Source: an uncultured Succinatimonas sp. (GTDB lineage: Bacteria > Pseudomonadota > Gammaproteobacteria > Enterobacterales > Succinivibrionaceae). Taken from it: a stretch of 11,639 nt of DNA. The stretch spans positions 1-11,639 of the forward strand of contig CALBLB010000224.1 of NCBI GenBank assembly GCA_937896115.1. The letters are read 5' to 3'. Position 1 is the first letter of the stretch. Every line of letters starts with the position of its first letter. Both the position numbers and the translations under genes were made by a program. The notes under the pieces were generated by a model. It had not been told where the DNA came from. It saw only the letters and a list, made by a program, of their open reading frames with translations, and did not search any database. Positions 1 through 7,699 of this stretch are shown here, one piece after another.

Positions 1-45
1 GTAGTGCAACGTACGTTTGTGCGAGAGTAGATCACTGCCGGGCTC
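1..45 (+). rRNA. rrf: 5S ribosomal RNA, 3' end only (partial)
   Basis: The first 45 bases match the last part of E. coli 5S rRNA: GTAGTG, a variable hairpin, then GCGAGAGTAG and ACTGCCGGGC, which correspond to GCGAGAGTAG and ACTGCCAGGC in E. coli. The 5' part lies outside the window. The 3' end is set by alignment and is uncertain by a few bases. It lies 8 bases before a tRNA-Thr gene, an arrangement also found at the distal end of E. coli rrnD. This marks the end of an rRNA operon. Confidence 0.85.
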
Positions 46-53
46 TCTATTTT

Positions 54-129
54 GCTGATATGGCTCAGTTGGTAGAGCGCACCCTTGGTAAGGGTGAGGT
101 CCTGAGTTCGATTCTCAGTATCAGCACCA
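54..129 (+). tRNA. tRNA-Thr (anticodon GGT)
   Basis: This is a complete 76-nt cloverleaf with an encoded CCA. The acceptor stem GCTGATA (54-60) pairs with TATCAGC (119-125), A126 is the discriminator, and CCA is 127-129. The anticodon stem is CACCC/GGGTG around the loop TTGGTAA, with anticodon GGT at 87-89. The T stem CTGAG/CTCAG is perfectly paired. It is nearly identical to E. coli tRNA-Thr(GGT) outside the T stem. It sits just after 5S rRNA and is very likely processed from the rRNA operon transcript. Confidence 0.97.
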
Positions 130-137
130 TCTTTGGT

Positions 138-163
138 AACCTCCGTTTAGGAGGTTTTTTTTT
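138..163 (+). terminator. Intrinsic terminator of the rRNA operon
   Basis: A 7-bp inverted repeat, AACCTCC (138-144) and GGAGGTT (150-156), encloses the 5-nt loop GTTTA and runs into an uninterrupted T tract to about 163. It lies 9 nt after the tRNA-Thr CCA end. It works only in the + direction: on the minus strand the hairpin is followed by ACCAAAG, with no U tract. Confidence 0.9.
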
Positions 164-174
164 ATTTTTTATTC

Positions 175-1104
175 TTAAAGTTTCCAATTCAAAACGGTGA
201 TCGGTGAATCAGCCGTAAGCTTTTCCTGTGTACATGTATCAATTTTTTCCTCTTGTTCATTTGGATTTGTAAAAGCAAGTCGATTTAATGCCTTATTTAT
301 TTTCGTACGTAAAGGTTTTACCAGATCTGCTCTTCTAAGACTTACACCGGCACATATGCATTGAAGATATGCAAATGAAGAGATCCTTCCTGACATTATG
401 ACACCTTGTTCGTCGTCAGTTAGCGTGTTCAGGCAAAGGGGACACAGTGCGCTTAAAGGGGATCCTGCAGGACATATGGCCAATGTTGATGCTCCGTTTT
501 CTTGAGCAATGTTTGCTGCTTGAATAAGATCTCTGGAGCTGCCGTGAGATGTAATTAAGATGATAATTTCTCCTGCATGTAATGAAGCACAGGCGCGTAA
601 CAGGAGGGCAGGATCTGAGTAATACTCACAGTGCATACCGAGATTTAGCAGTTTTGAAGAAAAGTCTTTTGCTGTAAAAGAAGACAGGCCCTGAGCAGCA
701 ACAACTATTCTTCCTGATTGTGATATCAGATCTATGGCTCTTGCCATGATCTCGGCGTTGACATCGTGCTCTGCTTTTTTTAATGCTACAAGCAGCGAAG
801 TAAATACTTTTGAAATAACGTCGGAAACAGTATCTCCGCTATGTATATTTTGCGTTGCGACGTTTTTTTCTCCGTTGACAGCTTCTTTCAACGTTATTCT
901 GAATTCGCGAAAACCTGAAGCACCAAAACGTGTACAGAATCTGCAAACGGTAGGTTGTGATACACCGGATCTTTTTGCCAATTCGGCTATATTTTCCGTA
1001 ACAGCCAGTTTGGGATCATTTAATATCGCCTTGGCGACTGCTCTTTCTCCCTTTGACAATTCGTTGGCAACGGCACTGATCCTGTCTAATATACTAACCT
1101 GCAT
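175..1104 (-). CDS. RpiR-family transcriptional regulator (HexR-like; HTH plus SIS domain)
   Basis: A 309-residue regulator. Residues 1-78 form an N-terminal RpiR-type helix-turn-helix domain, with the recognition region around 39-61 (IAELAKRSGVSQPTVCRF). A sugar-isomerase (SIS) domain follows at about 115-260, with SIS signatures near AQGLSSFTAKD (137-147) and ITSHGSSRDL (184-193). Collinear similarity to E. coli HexR runs throughout, including the LRRA region near 257. Family members bind sugar phosphates through the SIS domain; HexR itself senses KDPG. The last 30 or so residues extend beyond the usual HexR length. The ATG overlaps the nagA stop codon as TAATG, which implies translational coupling. 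This suggests it senses an amino-sugar phosphate and controls nagA or related genes, but the ligand is inferred and HexR-type control of central carbon metabolism remains possible. Confidence 0.85.
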   Translation of the reverse strand: MQVSILDRISAVANELSKGERAVAKAILNDPKLAVTENIAELAKRSGVSQPTVCRFCTRFGASGFREFRITLKEAVNGEKNVATQNIHSGDTVSDVISKVFTSLLVALKKAEHDVNAEIMARAIDLISQSGRIVVAAQGLSSFTAKDFSSKLLNLGMHCEYYSDPALLLRACASLHAGEIIILITSHGSSRDLIQAANIAQENGASTLAICPAGSPLSALCPLCLNTLTDDEQGVIMSGRISSFAYLQCICAGVSLRRADLVKPLRTKINKALNRLAFTNPNEQEEKIDTCTQEKLTADSPITVLNWKL

Positions 1105-2267
1105 TAAATGACGTCTCCGATATTTTTCATGTATCCGTTTTGCAATACGTACTGTATTTTGAAATTGTCGTCAAATATCACCAAATCAGCGATATTCCCA
1201 GGCGCAATTGTTCCGATTTCTTTTAAATTCAATGCATGTGCAGGGGCTGCTGTAGCCGCGTATAAAGCTTCATCCAAAGTGTAATCGCAACTATGTATCA
1301 GAAATTTTACGGCATCAAATAACGTAATTTCCGTACCGGCCAAAGATCCTTTTGAATCAATGAGTCCGCGTTTTTTATCTATAAAAATTTCGGTTCCGGC
1401 AACACTGAACGAACCTTGCTGTTTCAAGGTACCCGCCGGTGCCTGCGTATCGGAAACAATGTACATTCTTTCTTTTAATAAAGAATGCATGAGCTTGATT
1501 ACGGAAGGATGTACATGTCGCCCGTCTGCGATTATTCCTGCACTCACCAGAGGAGATTCCAATGTTGCTCCTATGATCCCCGGATCTCGTCCTATGATGG
1601 GGCGCATTCCGTTGTACAGATGTGTCACCATGTGAACTCCGGCCTTGAAGGTTGATAGTGCTTCAAAATATGAGGCCGCGCTGTGACCTACCGATAATCT
1701 GATCCCTGCAGTTTGAAGTGCGAGAATATATTTTGGTCGTACGTTTTCTGGGGCAATAGTCATGTAAGCTATGAGATCACGTACTTGAGATAAATAACCT
1801 ATGTCAGATTCAGAGATCTGTCGTATATAGCTTTCCGGTTGAAAACCCTTATATAAATAATTGATAAAAGGACCTTCAAGATGCATACCGGGACAAACTG
1901 TAGTATGGTTATTTTTGAAGGTTCTTATGGCTACCAAAGCTTTGGTTAAGGTTTCGCGTTGACATGAGAGCAGTGTAGGAATGAATGTGGTTGTTCCGTG
2001 CTGCAATTCAAATGAACGCATATTCTCGAGTGTGAAAACGGTAGGATCGTTGGTAAAAGAGGCACCTCTGCACCCGTTGACCAGCAGATCGATAAACCCG
2101 GGGCTTACATGTTTACCGTTTAGATCGATTTCTTCTGCTGCGGTATTTTGCAGTAAAGAAGGATCCATGGGAATGATGCGGTGATCCTGAACTGCAAAAT
2201 CACTTACGCCGTTAAAATCCGGCGAAGTAATGTGCAATTGTGCATTGCGAAATATAGTTGCACTCAT
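1104..2267 (-). CDS. nagA: N-acetylglucosamine-6-phosphate deacetylase
   Basis: A 387-residue cytoplasmic amidohydrolase that converts GlcNAc-6-phosphate to glucosamine-6-phosphate plus acetate, used in GlcNAc catabolism and cell-wall amino-sugar recycling. Family motifs occur in order: HVSPGFIDLLVNG (53-65), HLEGPF with metal ligand E131, SVGHS with H195, THLYNGM with H216, ADGRHV with R250-H251, and VSDTQAPAG with catalytic D273. These positions coincide with the E. coli NagA residues. The ATG at 2267 has an AGGAA Shine-Dalgarno in the 18-nt gap after srmB. Its stop overlaps the start of the RpiR-type regulator. No nagB, nagC or PTS transporter gene lies nearby, so the deaminase and uptake genes must be elsewhere if the pathway is complete. 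Confidence 0.95.
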   Translation of the reverse strand: MSATIFRNAQLHITSPDFNGVSDFAVQDHRIIPMDPSLLQNTAAEEIDLNGKHVSPGFIDLLVNGCRGASFTNDPTVFTLENMRSFELQHGTTTFIPTLLSCQRETLTKALVAIRTFKNNHTTVCPGMHLEGPFINYLYKGFQPESYIRQISESDIGYLSQVRDLIAYMTIAPENVRPKYILALQTAGIRLSVGHSAASYFEALSTFKAGVHMVTHLYNGMRPIIGRDPGIIGATLESPLVSAGIIADGRHVHPSVIKLMHSLLKERMYIVSDTQAPAGTLKQQGSFSVAGTEIFIDKKRGLIDSKGSLAGTEITLFDAVKFLIHSCDYTLDEALYAATAAPAHALNLKEIGTIAPGNIADLVIFDDNFKIQYVLQNGYMKNIGDVI

Positions 2268-2285
2268 GAACCGTATTCCTGATTT

Positions 2286-3641
2286 TTAGTTTGTAGGAGC
2301 ATGATCGGTTTTAGCTACAGCTCTTAAGGCTTTTTTCTGTCGTTTAAGTGCAAAATCCGGTTTGCCTTTATTCTTTAGATCTCTATGTCTTTTTTTGATG
2401 TGAGGCTTTTTTTCATCGTCTTTTGTGCGTCGATCAAATCCCCCGTTGCCGGACGCGGAAGCGCGTTTACGTTTCTTTTCTGATTGATGAAATTTCAAAC
2501 TTTCTTCGTCCGGAAATGCTGCACAGAGGTTACGTATCTGTCTTCTCTCAACCTTACGTCCGGTATATCGTTCAAGACTTTCCAGCATTTTCAATTGGTC
2601 TGCCGTTACTAACATTACGCAGGTTCCTTCGGCACTTGCCCGTGCGGTACGGCCGGCGCGATGAGTAAATACTGCGGCATTTCCGGCCATGTCGTAATTG
2701 AATACATAGCGTACGTCAGGCAGATCCAAGCCGCGCGCTGCAACATCGGTAGCGACCAAAATATCACATTGCCCTTCTCTAAAGCGTTTTAAGGCGGCTT
2801 CGCGTTCACTTTGATTCATGTCACCTTCTAAGGTGGCACAGTTAAAACGATTACGTTTTAGGGCTGAAACTACGCGTCCAATGCGATCACGTGTTTTTAC
2901 AAATACGATAGATCTTCCGCGCATAGTGGTTAGCAGGTGAACTAAAATGGCATTTTTTTGTGTATCCCCTGCTGCGTAATAAGCGCGCAGTTGCAACCGT
3001 TCCGGCAGTTTTTCGCCGTTGTCTCCGCCTGACAGTCTGACTTCAAACGGAGTATTTAGTACGGTATCGGCGAAATCACGGATGCCGGCGCCTTCTAGAG
3101 TGGCTGAAAACAGCATGGTTTGAAAACGTTTTTGGCAGGAGCGTACAATGGCTGCCACGTCGTCACGAAAGCCCATATCCAACATGCGGTCGGCTTCATC
3201 TATCACCAAAATTTCCACAGGATCGGTATCAAGATCCCCTTTTTTCAAGTATTCGAGCATGCGTCCGGGGGTGGCTACAGTGATATTACGAGGATCAGCA
3301 AGCTGATCTTCACGACCTGCTCCTCCTATGATGCTTCCGCAGGTTATGTCTGATCCTTCGGTAAGATCTTTTGCTTCCTTGGTGACTTGCAGTGCCAGTT
3401 CTCTTGACGGTTCAAGGATCAAAGCTCTGATCCCGTTTTTATGCGTCAATGCAAGTCTTGAAATGATGGGGATCAAAAAAGCAGCACTTTTACCGGTACC
3501 GGTGGGAGCTCCGCCTAGAATATCGGCACCTTCCAAGGCTTTGGGGATCACCAGCTGTTGAATTGGAGTAGCATTTTCCCAACCTTTATAAAGTATGTCG
3601 TCCTGCAAAAAATCCGGCAGGGGAAATTCTTCAAACTGCAT
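2286..3641 (-). CDS. srmB: ATP-dependent DEAD-box RNA helicase SrmB
   Basis: A 451-residue DEAD-box helicase, expected to act in early assembly of the 50S ribosomal subunit. Visible motifs are the Q-motif region TPIQQ (25-29), Walker A APTGTGKS (45-52), PSREL (78-82), TPGR (124-127), DEAD (148-151), SAT (179-181), the VATDVAARGLD segment (296-306) and HRAGRTAR (327-334). The basic C-terminal tail contains KKRHRDLKNKGK, almost the same as KKRHRDTKNIGK in the E. coli SrmB tail. This favours SrmB over RhlE, DbpA or DeaD. The ATG directly abuts the sdhE stop (TAAATG). Its GAGGGGG ribosome-binding site lies inside the sdhE 3' end, so the two genes are probably translationally coupled. Confidence 0.93.
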   Translation of the reverse strand: MQFEEFPLPDFLQDDILYKGWENATPIQQLVIPKALEGADILGGAPTGTGKSAAFLIPIISRLALTHKNGIRALILEPSRELALQVTKEAKDLTEGSDITCGSIIGGAGREDQLADPRNITVATPGRMLEYLKKGDLDTDPVEILVIDEADRMLDMGFRDDVAAIVRSCQKRFQTMLFSATLEGAGIRDFADTVLNTPFEVRLSGGDNGEKLPERLQLRAYYAAGDTQKNAILVHLLTTMRGRSIVFVKTRDRIGRVVSALKRNRFNCATLEGDMNQSEREAALKRFREGQCDILVATDVAARGLDLPDVRYVFNYDMAGNAAVFTHRAGRTARASAEGTCVMLVTADQLKMLESLERYTGRKVERRQIRNLCAAFPDEESLKFHQSEKKRKRASASGNGGFDRRTKDDEKKPHIKKRHRDLKNKGKPDFALKRQKKALRAVAKTDHAPTN

Positions 3642-3905
3642 TTATACCCCCTCTGTGCCAATGCGTTTTTGATGACATTTGACTATGATATCCACAATTT
3701 TTTGTCTTCTTGGGGAATCTGGTTTGCAACTTCCGTTGAACCAGCGAACCAGTTCCAAATCCGATGCTTCCAACAGATCTTCATAATCTTTTAGAGTTTC
3801 TTCGTCCATATTAGGCAGATCGTGCTCTACAAAAGGCAGAAGCATAAGGTCGATTTCCCGCATGCCGCGACGAGATTGCCATTTGATTTTTCCTGAAATT
3901 TCCAT
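3642..3905 (-). CDS. sdhE: FAD assembly factor SdhE (SDHAF2/Sdh5 family)
   Basis: An 87-residue cytoplasmic protein of the SdhE (formerly CptB/YgfY) family, which promotes covalent attachment of FAD to the flavoprotein subunits of succinate dehydrogenase and fumarate reductase. The family-defining RGxxE motif appears as RRGMREID near residues 12-19. The following LLPFVEHDLP and DLLEASDLELVRWF segments match the five-helix family pattern, and the length equals that of E. coli SdhE (88 aa). A GAGGA Shine-Dalgarno (3916-3920) lies 10 nt before the ATG, inside the 17-nt gap after thyA. It is co-directional and apparently coupled with srmB downstream. No flavoprotein target gene is in the window. 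Confidence 0.93.
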   Translation of the reverse strand: MEISGKIKWQSRRGMREIDLMLLPFVEHDLPNMDEETLKDYEDLLEASDLELVRWFNGSCKPDSPRRQKIVDIIVKCHQKRIGTEGV

Positions 3906-3922
3906 TTGACTGTCGTCCTCAA

Positions 3923-4717
3923 TTAAACCGAAACCTGTGCCTTGATGGCAGGATAAGGATCGTAACCTTCAAGTTCAAAATCGTCATAATGAAAATCAAA
4001 CAACGATGACGGAATTCGTTTTAGGATCATATGAGGCAAGGGACGCGGACTGCGACTTAATTGCAGTTTGACTTGCTCAAAGTGGTTTTTATAAATATGA
4101 GTATCGCCGCCGCTCCACACAAAATCACCAGGTTTTAAGCCGCATACGGCGGCAGTCATAATGGTAAGCAGTGAGTAGCTGGCAATATTGAAAGGTACTC
4201 CTAAGAACATGTCACAACTGCGTTGGTAAAGCTGGCAGGAGAGTTTACCGTCAGCTACATAAAATTGATAAAGAGTGTGACAAGGAGGCAGAGCCATTTT
4301 GTCCACATCTGACGGATTCCATGCGCATACGATGATGCGGCGGGATTCAGGATGGTGTTTGATCATTTCAACAGCATTTTTCAGCTGATCGATGTGTCTG
4401 CCGTCAGGGGTAACCCAGTCCCGCCACTGTTTGCCGTAAACAGGTCCCAAGTCGCCGTTTTCATCGGCCCATTCGTTCCAAATCCTGACACCGTTTTCTT
4501 GCAGATAACGGATATTGGTGGAGCCTGATATAAACCACAGCAATTCGTGAATGATTGATTTTAAGTGTACCTTTTTAGTGGTAAGCAGAGGAAAACCGTC
4601 AGATAGGTTAAAACGCATCTGGGTTCCGAAAATGGAACGGGTGCCGGTACCGGTACGATCGTCGCGATCGCATCCTTCTTTCATGATCTTGTCTAAGAGA
4701 TCTAAGTAAACGCGCAT
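3923..4717 (-). CDS. thyA: Thymidylate synthase
   Basis: Classical folate-dependent thymidylate synthase, methylating dUMP to dTMP with 5,10-methylene-tetrahydrofolate. At 264 residues it is the same length as E. coli ThyA. Key residues align at the same positions: R21 in DRTGTGT, the paired R126-R127 in SRRIIV, the nucleophile C146 in ALPPCH, R166 and D169 in LYQRSCD, and N177 in PFNIAS. The ATG at 4717 is preceded by an AGGAA ribosome-binding site in the 16-nt gap after ptsP. In E. coli lgt lies between ptsP and thyA and overlaps or abuts thyA; here that gene is missing and thyA follows ptsP directly. Confidence 0.98.
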   Translation of the reverse strand: MRVYLDLLDKIMKEGCDRDDRTGTGTRSIFGTQMRFNLSDGFPLLTTKKVHLKSIIHELLWFISGSTNIRYLQENGVRIWNEWADENGDLGPVYGKQWRDWVTPDGRHIDQLKNAVEMIKHHPESRRIIVCAWNPSDVDKMALPPCHTLYQFYVADGKLSCQLYQRSCDMFLGVPFNIASYSLLTIMTAAVCGLKPGDFVWSGGDTHIYKNHFEQVKLQLSRSPRPLPHMILKRIPSSLFDFHYDDFELEGYDPYPAIKAQVSV

Positions 4718-4733
4718 GTGATTGATTCCTGTG

Positions 4734-7028
4734 TCAGTTTGCGATCTTGTCTGCAGGACGTTTGACTAAATTTTGAGTAACCACTTTGTCAAGTCCGACA
4801 GCAATTGCATAATCGATATAAAGTTGCCTGATTTCCTCAGAGTGCGGCAGTTTGAGGGCTTTTTTCCCTAATTCAAGCAAATCTTTAAAGTTTACTCGTC
4901 GTACTATGTAACCTATGCGGGAAAGTTCTGAGTAATTCATTGACAGTTCTGTATATCCTAAAGACAAAAGCATAAGGGCACCCAGAGGATTTGCCGCAAT
5001 TTCTCCGCATACGGCAATGGGTTTGTGAGCCTGACCTGCTTTTTGGCACAGATAGTACAGACAACGAATGACTGCCGGATGGAAAGTATCAAGGAACCTT
5101 GCTACCTTCGGATTGCCCCTATCTACTGCTAAAAGGTATTGGATTAGATCGTTGGAGCCTATGGAGAAAAAATCCACCTCTTTTATCAATTCGTCCATCA
5201 TATAGGCTACGGATGGAACTTCGAGCATAACGCCGAATTTCGGCATAGGAATATTTTGTTTAGACAGCTCGGAGATTTCGCGTACGGCGTCTTTTAAGAT
5301 TTTTTTAACGATATTGACCTCGGACAGCCTTGAAACCATGGGAAGCATGATCTCAAGATTTCCGTGATCTTTATTAGCTAAAATCATCGCACGCAATTGG
5401 GTTTTTAGAATTTGAGGCTGATCTACGGTGATCCTGACGCCGCGCCATCCTAATAATGGATTCGATTCCTCAATGGGAAGATAAGACAGTGATTTGTCTC
5501 CCCCCACATCCAAAGTGCGCATGGTCACGCTTTTCCCTTTGAATTGTTTGAGTATGGAACTGTACCACTGACATTGTTGAGCTTCACTGGGGAATGATTT
5601 GCACAGCATGAAAGATATTTCGGTACGGTACAGACCTACGCCGTCAGTCTGTTCCGGCAGATTGGTCATTTCTTCCTGGCTTAAGCCGGCATTTAATTTA
5701 ATTTCAATGCGTTGACCGTCAAGAGTGATACCTTTTTCGAATTTTTCTTTTGAAAAGAGATCTTCTTGTTCCCGATCAAGCGTCATAAGCTGACGGTATT
5801 CGGAAACGACGCTTTGCGATGGATCCACCAACAGCTCGGCGTTCATTCCGTCAACAATGACGTTGCGTCCGTTAATACTGTTGATGTCAAAAAACAATCC
5901 TGATACCGAAGGAATGCCCAAATCTCTGGCCAGTACCGCGGTATGTGAATTTGATGCACTGTCCATGGAGACGAAACCGCAAACGCGGTAGCGTTTGAAT
6001 TCTGCAACCATGGCAGCAGGTAAGTTGCGTACAACCAGGATCACTTCTTCTGAAAGCTCTGAAGTGTGTGAGGTAAAGTTCATGAGTCTTGAGAGAATGA
6101 TCTCGGAAAGATCTCTTAGATCAAGATAACGATCGTGATCGTCTTCTCCTTCAAGATCTGCAAGGCGTCGTTCGGCCACAATCTTTACCGCAGAAGATGC
6201 GGTCATCCCGTTAGCTAAAATTTCAGTATCGACTTCATCCTGAAAAGTAGGATCGTCAAGCAGACTGCCGTAACCTGACATATACCCGAAGGCGGCTTCT
6301 TTTTGTCCGCTTTCGTTCATGTGAAGGGTATTGAGATCCATTTCGGTTTGAAGTTGAAAAACAGTCTGATGAAACAATTCCTGTTGTACGTAAGGCTCAT
6401 TGGTATGTTGAATAGTGACGTCAGAGAGCAATACATCAGGTTGCCAAACTACCGCTTTGGCTATGGCTATGCCTCCGGTACCCTGTTCACCGCGGTAGCG
6501 ACGCACGCAGTCAGTATCCTCTTCTTTGGAAGCTCTGGATACGGCAATGATGGAAGACATTTGGGCGCTTAAGGTTACCAAAAATGATTCTTCAACGGCT
6601 CCGAATTGGCGTTTTTCGCGGCTTTGAATTACCAATACTCCAAGCAGTTCTCCTTGATAGATGATGGGAACGCCTAGAAATGAGAAAAATTTGTCTTCGC
6701 CTACTTCAGGCAGGTATTTAAATTTAGGATCTGACGGAGCATCAGCCAAATCCAATAATTCTTGTTTTTGTCCTACTGAACCTACCAGTCCTTCACCTAA
6801 GCGCAATCTGGCTTTACCTACGGCTTTTTTATCCAGACCGTCAGTTCCGGCAAGCGTCAGATATTCACCCAATTCGTCTACAAGATAAAGTGAACAACAA
6901 TCTGCTCCGGTGGCGTTTCTGATGCTTACCACCAATAGGGCTATTGCTTCATTTAGTGAACTTTGCGCCGAGACGTTTTCAGTAATTTGCCTTAATGCCA
7001 GCAACATTTTGCTCTGACGATCGTCCAT
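4734..7028 (-). CDS. ptsP: Phosphoenolpyruvate-protein phosphotransferase PtsP (enzyme I-Ntr)
   Basis: First enzyme of the nitrogen-related PTS: it takes phosphate from PEP and passes it to NPr (PtsO) and then EIIA-Ntr (PtsN). From the ATG at 7028 it has 764 residues (E. coli 748). The order is a GAF sensor domain (about 1-165), the phosphohistidine swivel domain with H362 in SASNSHTAVLARDLGIP, and the PEP-binding barrel from about 440 with GLYRTEI, TLDVGGDK, GWRGVRI, MLEVPS (601-606), GSNDLIQY (624-631) and active-site C674 in VCGE. An in-frame GTG at 7058 would lengthen it by 10 residues and overlap rppH. I prefer the ATG because GGAGG lies 5 nt upstream, the start follows the rppH stop by one base, and MLLALRQI just inside corresponds to the E. 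coli N-terminus MLTRLREI. Confidence 0.96.
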   Translation of the reverse strand: MDDRQSKMLLALRQITENVSAQSSLNEAIALLVVSIRNATGADCCSLYLVDELGEYLTLAGTDGLDKKAVGKARLRLGEGLVGSVGQKQELLDLADAPSDPKFKYLPEVGEDKFFSFLGVPIIYQGELLGVLVIQSREKRQFGAVEESFLVTLSAQMSSIIAVSRASKEEDTDCVRRYRGEQGTGGIAIAKAVVWQPDVLLSDVTIQHTNEPYVQQELFHQTVFQLQTEMDLNTLHMNESGQKEAAFGYMSGYGSLLDDPTFQDEVDTEILANGMTASSAVKIVAERRLADLEGEDDHDRYLDLRDLSEIILSRLMNFTSHTSELSEEVILVVRNLPAAMVAEFKRYRVCGFVSMDSASNSHTAVLARDLGIPSVSGLFFDINSINGRNVIVDGMNAELLVDPSQSVVSEYRQLMTLDREQEDLFSKEKFEKGITLDGQRIEIKLNAGLSQEEMTNLPEQTDGVGLYRTEISFMLCKSFPSEAQQCQWYSSILKQFKGKSVTMRTLDVGGDKSLSYLPIEESNPLLGWRGVRITVDQPQILKTQLRAMILANKDHGNLEIMLPMVSRLSEVNIVKKILKDAVREISELSKQNIPMPKFGVMLEVPSVAYMMDELIKEVDFFSIGSNDLIQYLLAVDRGNPKVARFLDTFHPAVIRCLYYLCQKAGQAHKPIAVCGEIAANPLGALMLLSLGYTELSMNYSELSRIGYIVRRVNFKDLLELGKKALKLPHSEEIRQLYIDYAIAVGLDKVVTQNLVKRPADKIAN

Positions 7029-7029
7029 A

Positions 7030-7545
7030 TTATCCTCCGCGTTTTTTGCGGCGTTCACCGCCTTGGCTCAGAGTGAGCACTGTAGGTGCAAATTCCGAGA
7101 GCACTCTGCGGTAAACATCCTGTTTGAAAGCTACGACCTGACGAACCGGGTACCAGTATGAAACCCAGCGCCATCCATCAAATTCGGGGTGTCCCCGACG
7201 ATCGAACTCGATATGTTTTTGTCTGTCCTTGAGGATCATCAGCAAAAACCATTTTTGTTTTTGCCCTATGCATAAAGGCTTTTCATCCCAACGTACTAAT
7301 CTTTTGGGCAATTTGTAGCGTAGCCACGTTTTGGAGGTACGCAACAGTCTGACCTCGTCACGACGCAAACCCAGCTCTTCGTAGAGTTCGCGATACATGG
7401 CTTCGGCCGGGATCTCGCCTGCATCTACTCCTCCTTGGGGAAATTGCCAGGAGTTTTGACGTATTCTGCGAGCCCAAAGCAGTTGACCTTTGTGGTTGCA
7501 GATCACAATGCCGACGTTCGATCTGTATCCGTCTTTGTCTATCAC
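7030..7545 (-). CDS. rppH: RNA pyrophosphohydrolase RppH (Nudix hydrolase)
   Basis: Removes pyrophosphate from 5'-triphosphate mRNA ends, which triggers RNase E-dependent decay. At 171 residues (E. coli 176) it is highly similar over most of its length. The Nudix box runs from G38 to about L60, with G43, E44, R52, E53, E56 and E57 all present. LRYKLPKRLVRWD and EFDGWRWVSYWYPVRQVV are near-identical RppH signatures, and the C-terminus is short and basic (RRKKRGG). The start is GTG (7545-7543), fixed by the conserved MIDKDGYR opening. I see no strong Shine-Dalgarno; the leader just upstream is A/T-rich. It is the first gene of the long minus-strand string and is divergent from mutH. Confidence 0.97.
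   Translation of the reverse strand: MIDKDGYRSNVGIVICNHKGQLLWARRIRQNSWQFPQGGVDAGEIPAEAMYRELYEELGLRRDEVRLLRTSKTWLRYKLPKRLVRWDEKPLCIGQKQKWFLLMILKDRQKHIEFDRRGHPEFDGWRWVSYWYPVRQVVAFKQDVYRRVLSEFAPTVLTLSQGGERRKKRGG
7034..7038 (-). promoter_or_regulatory. Ribosome-binding site that fixes the ptsP start
   Basis: GGAGG on the minus strand, 5 nt before the ATG at 7028 and overlapping the last codons of rppH. The rppH TAA (7032-7030) and the ptsP ATG are one base apart (TAATATG), consistent with coupled translation. Confidence 0.75.
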
Positions 7546-7597
7546 AAAAAATATCTTTTAAAATCTTTCGTTAATACCATAAGGCATACCGTATTCC

Positions 7598-7606
7598 ATT
7601 ATCTCA
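7598..7606 (-). promoter_or_regulatory. Candidate extended -10 promoter for the rppH-ptsP-thyA-sdhE-srmB-nagA string
   Basis: On the minus strand TGAGATAAT has an extended TG element and a 5/6 match to TATAAT. It would start transcription about 45 nt upstream of the rppH GTG. No convincing -35 hexamer lies 16-18 nt upstream, as can happen with extended -10 promoters. Assignment is by pattern only. Confidence 0.4.
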
Positions 7607-7699
7607 CAGTTAAAGCGTAAGCCCTGAGAGTTGACATACAGTTGCAGGGTAAAGTGTGGTGGAAGAGGCTTTTTTTAGGTGGAAGATCGGTAAAAGCAA

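Noticed and set aside
138..156. The rRNA-operon hairpin as a bidirectional terminator for the minus-strand regulator gene
   Set aside because: On the minus strand the stem is followed by ACCAAAG, with no U tract.
734..1111. A 125-codon plus-strand frame inside the regulator gene, and similar frames elsewhere
   Set aside because: These are shadows on the opposite strand of clearly conserved genes and have no family features of their own.
7631..7636. A perfect TTGACA upstream of mutH as a -35 box
   Set aside because: No acceptable -10 hexamer lies 16-18 nt downstream (GTGTGG at 17). TAAAGT is only 13 nt away. It may be chance or an activator-dependent promoter, so it is not listed as a feature.
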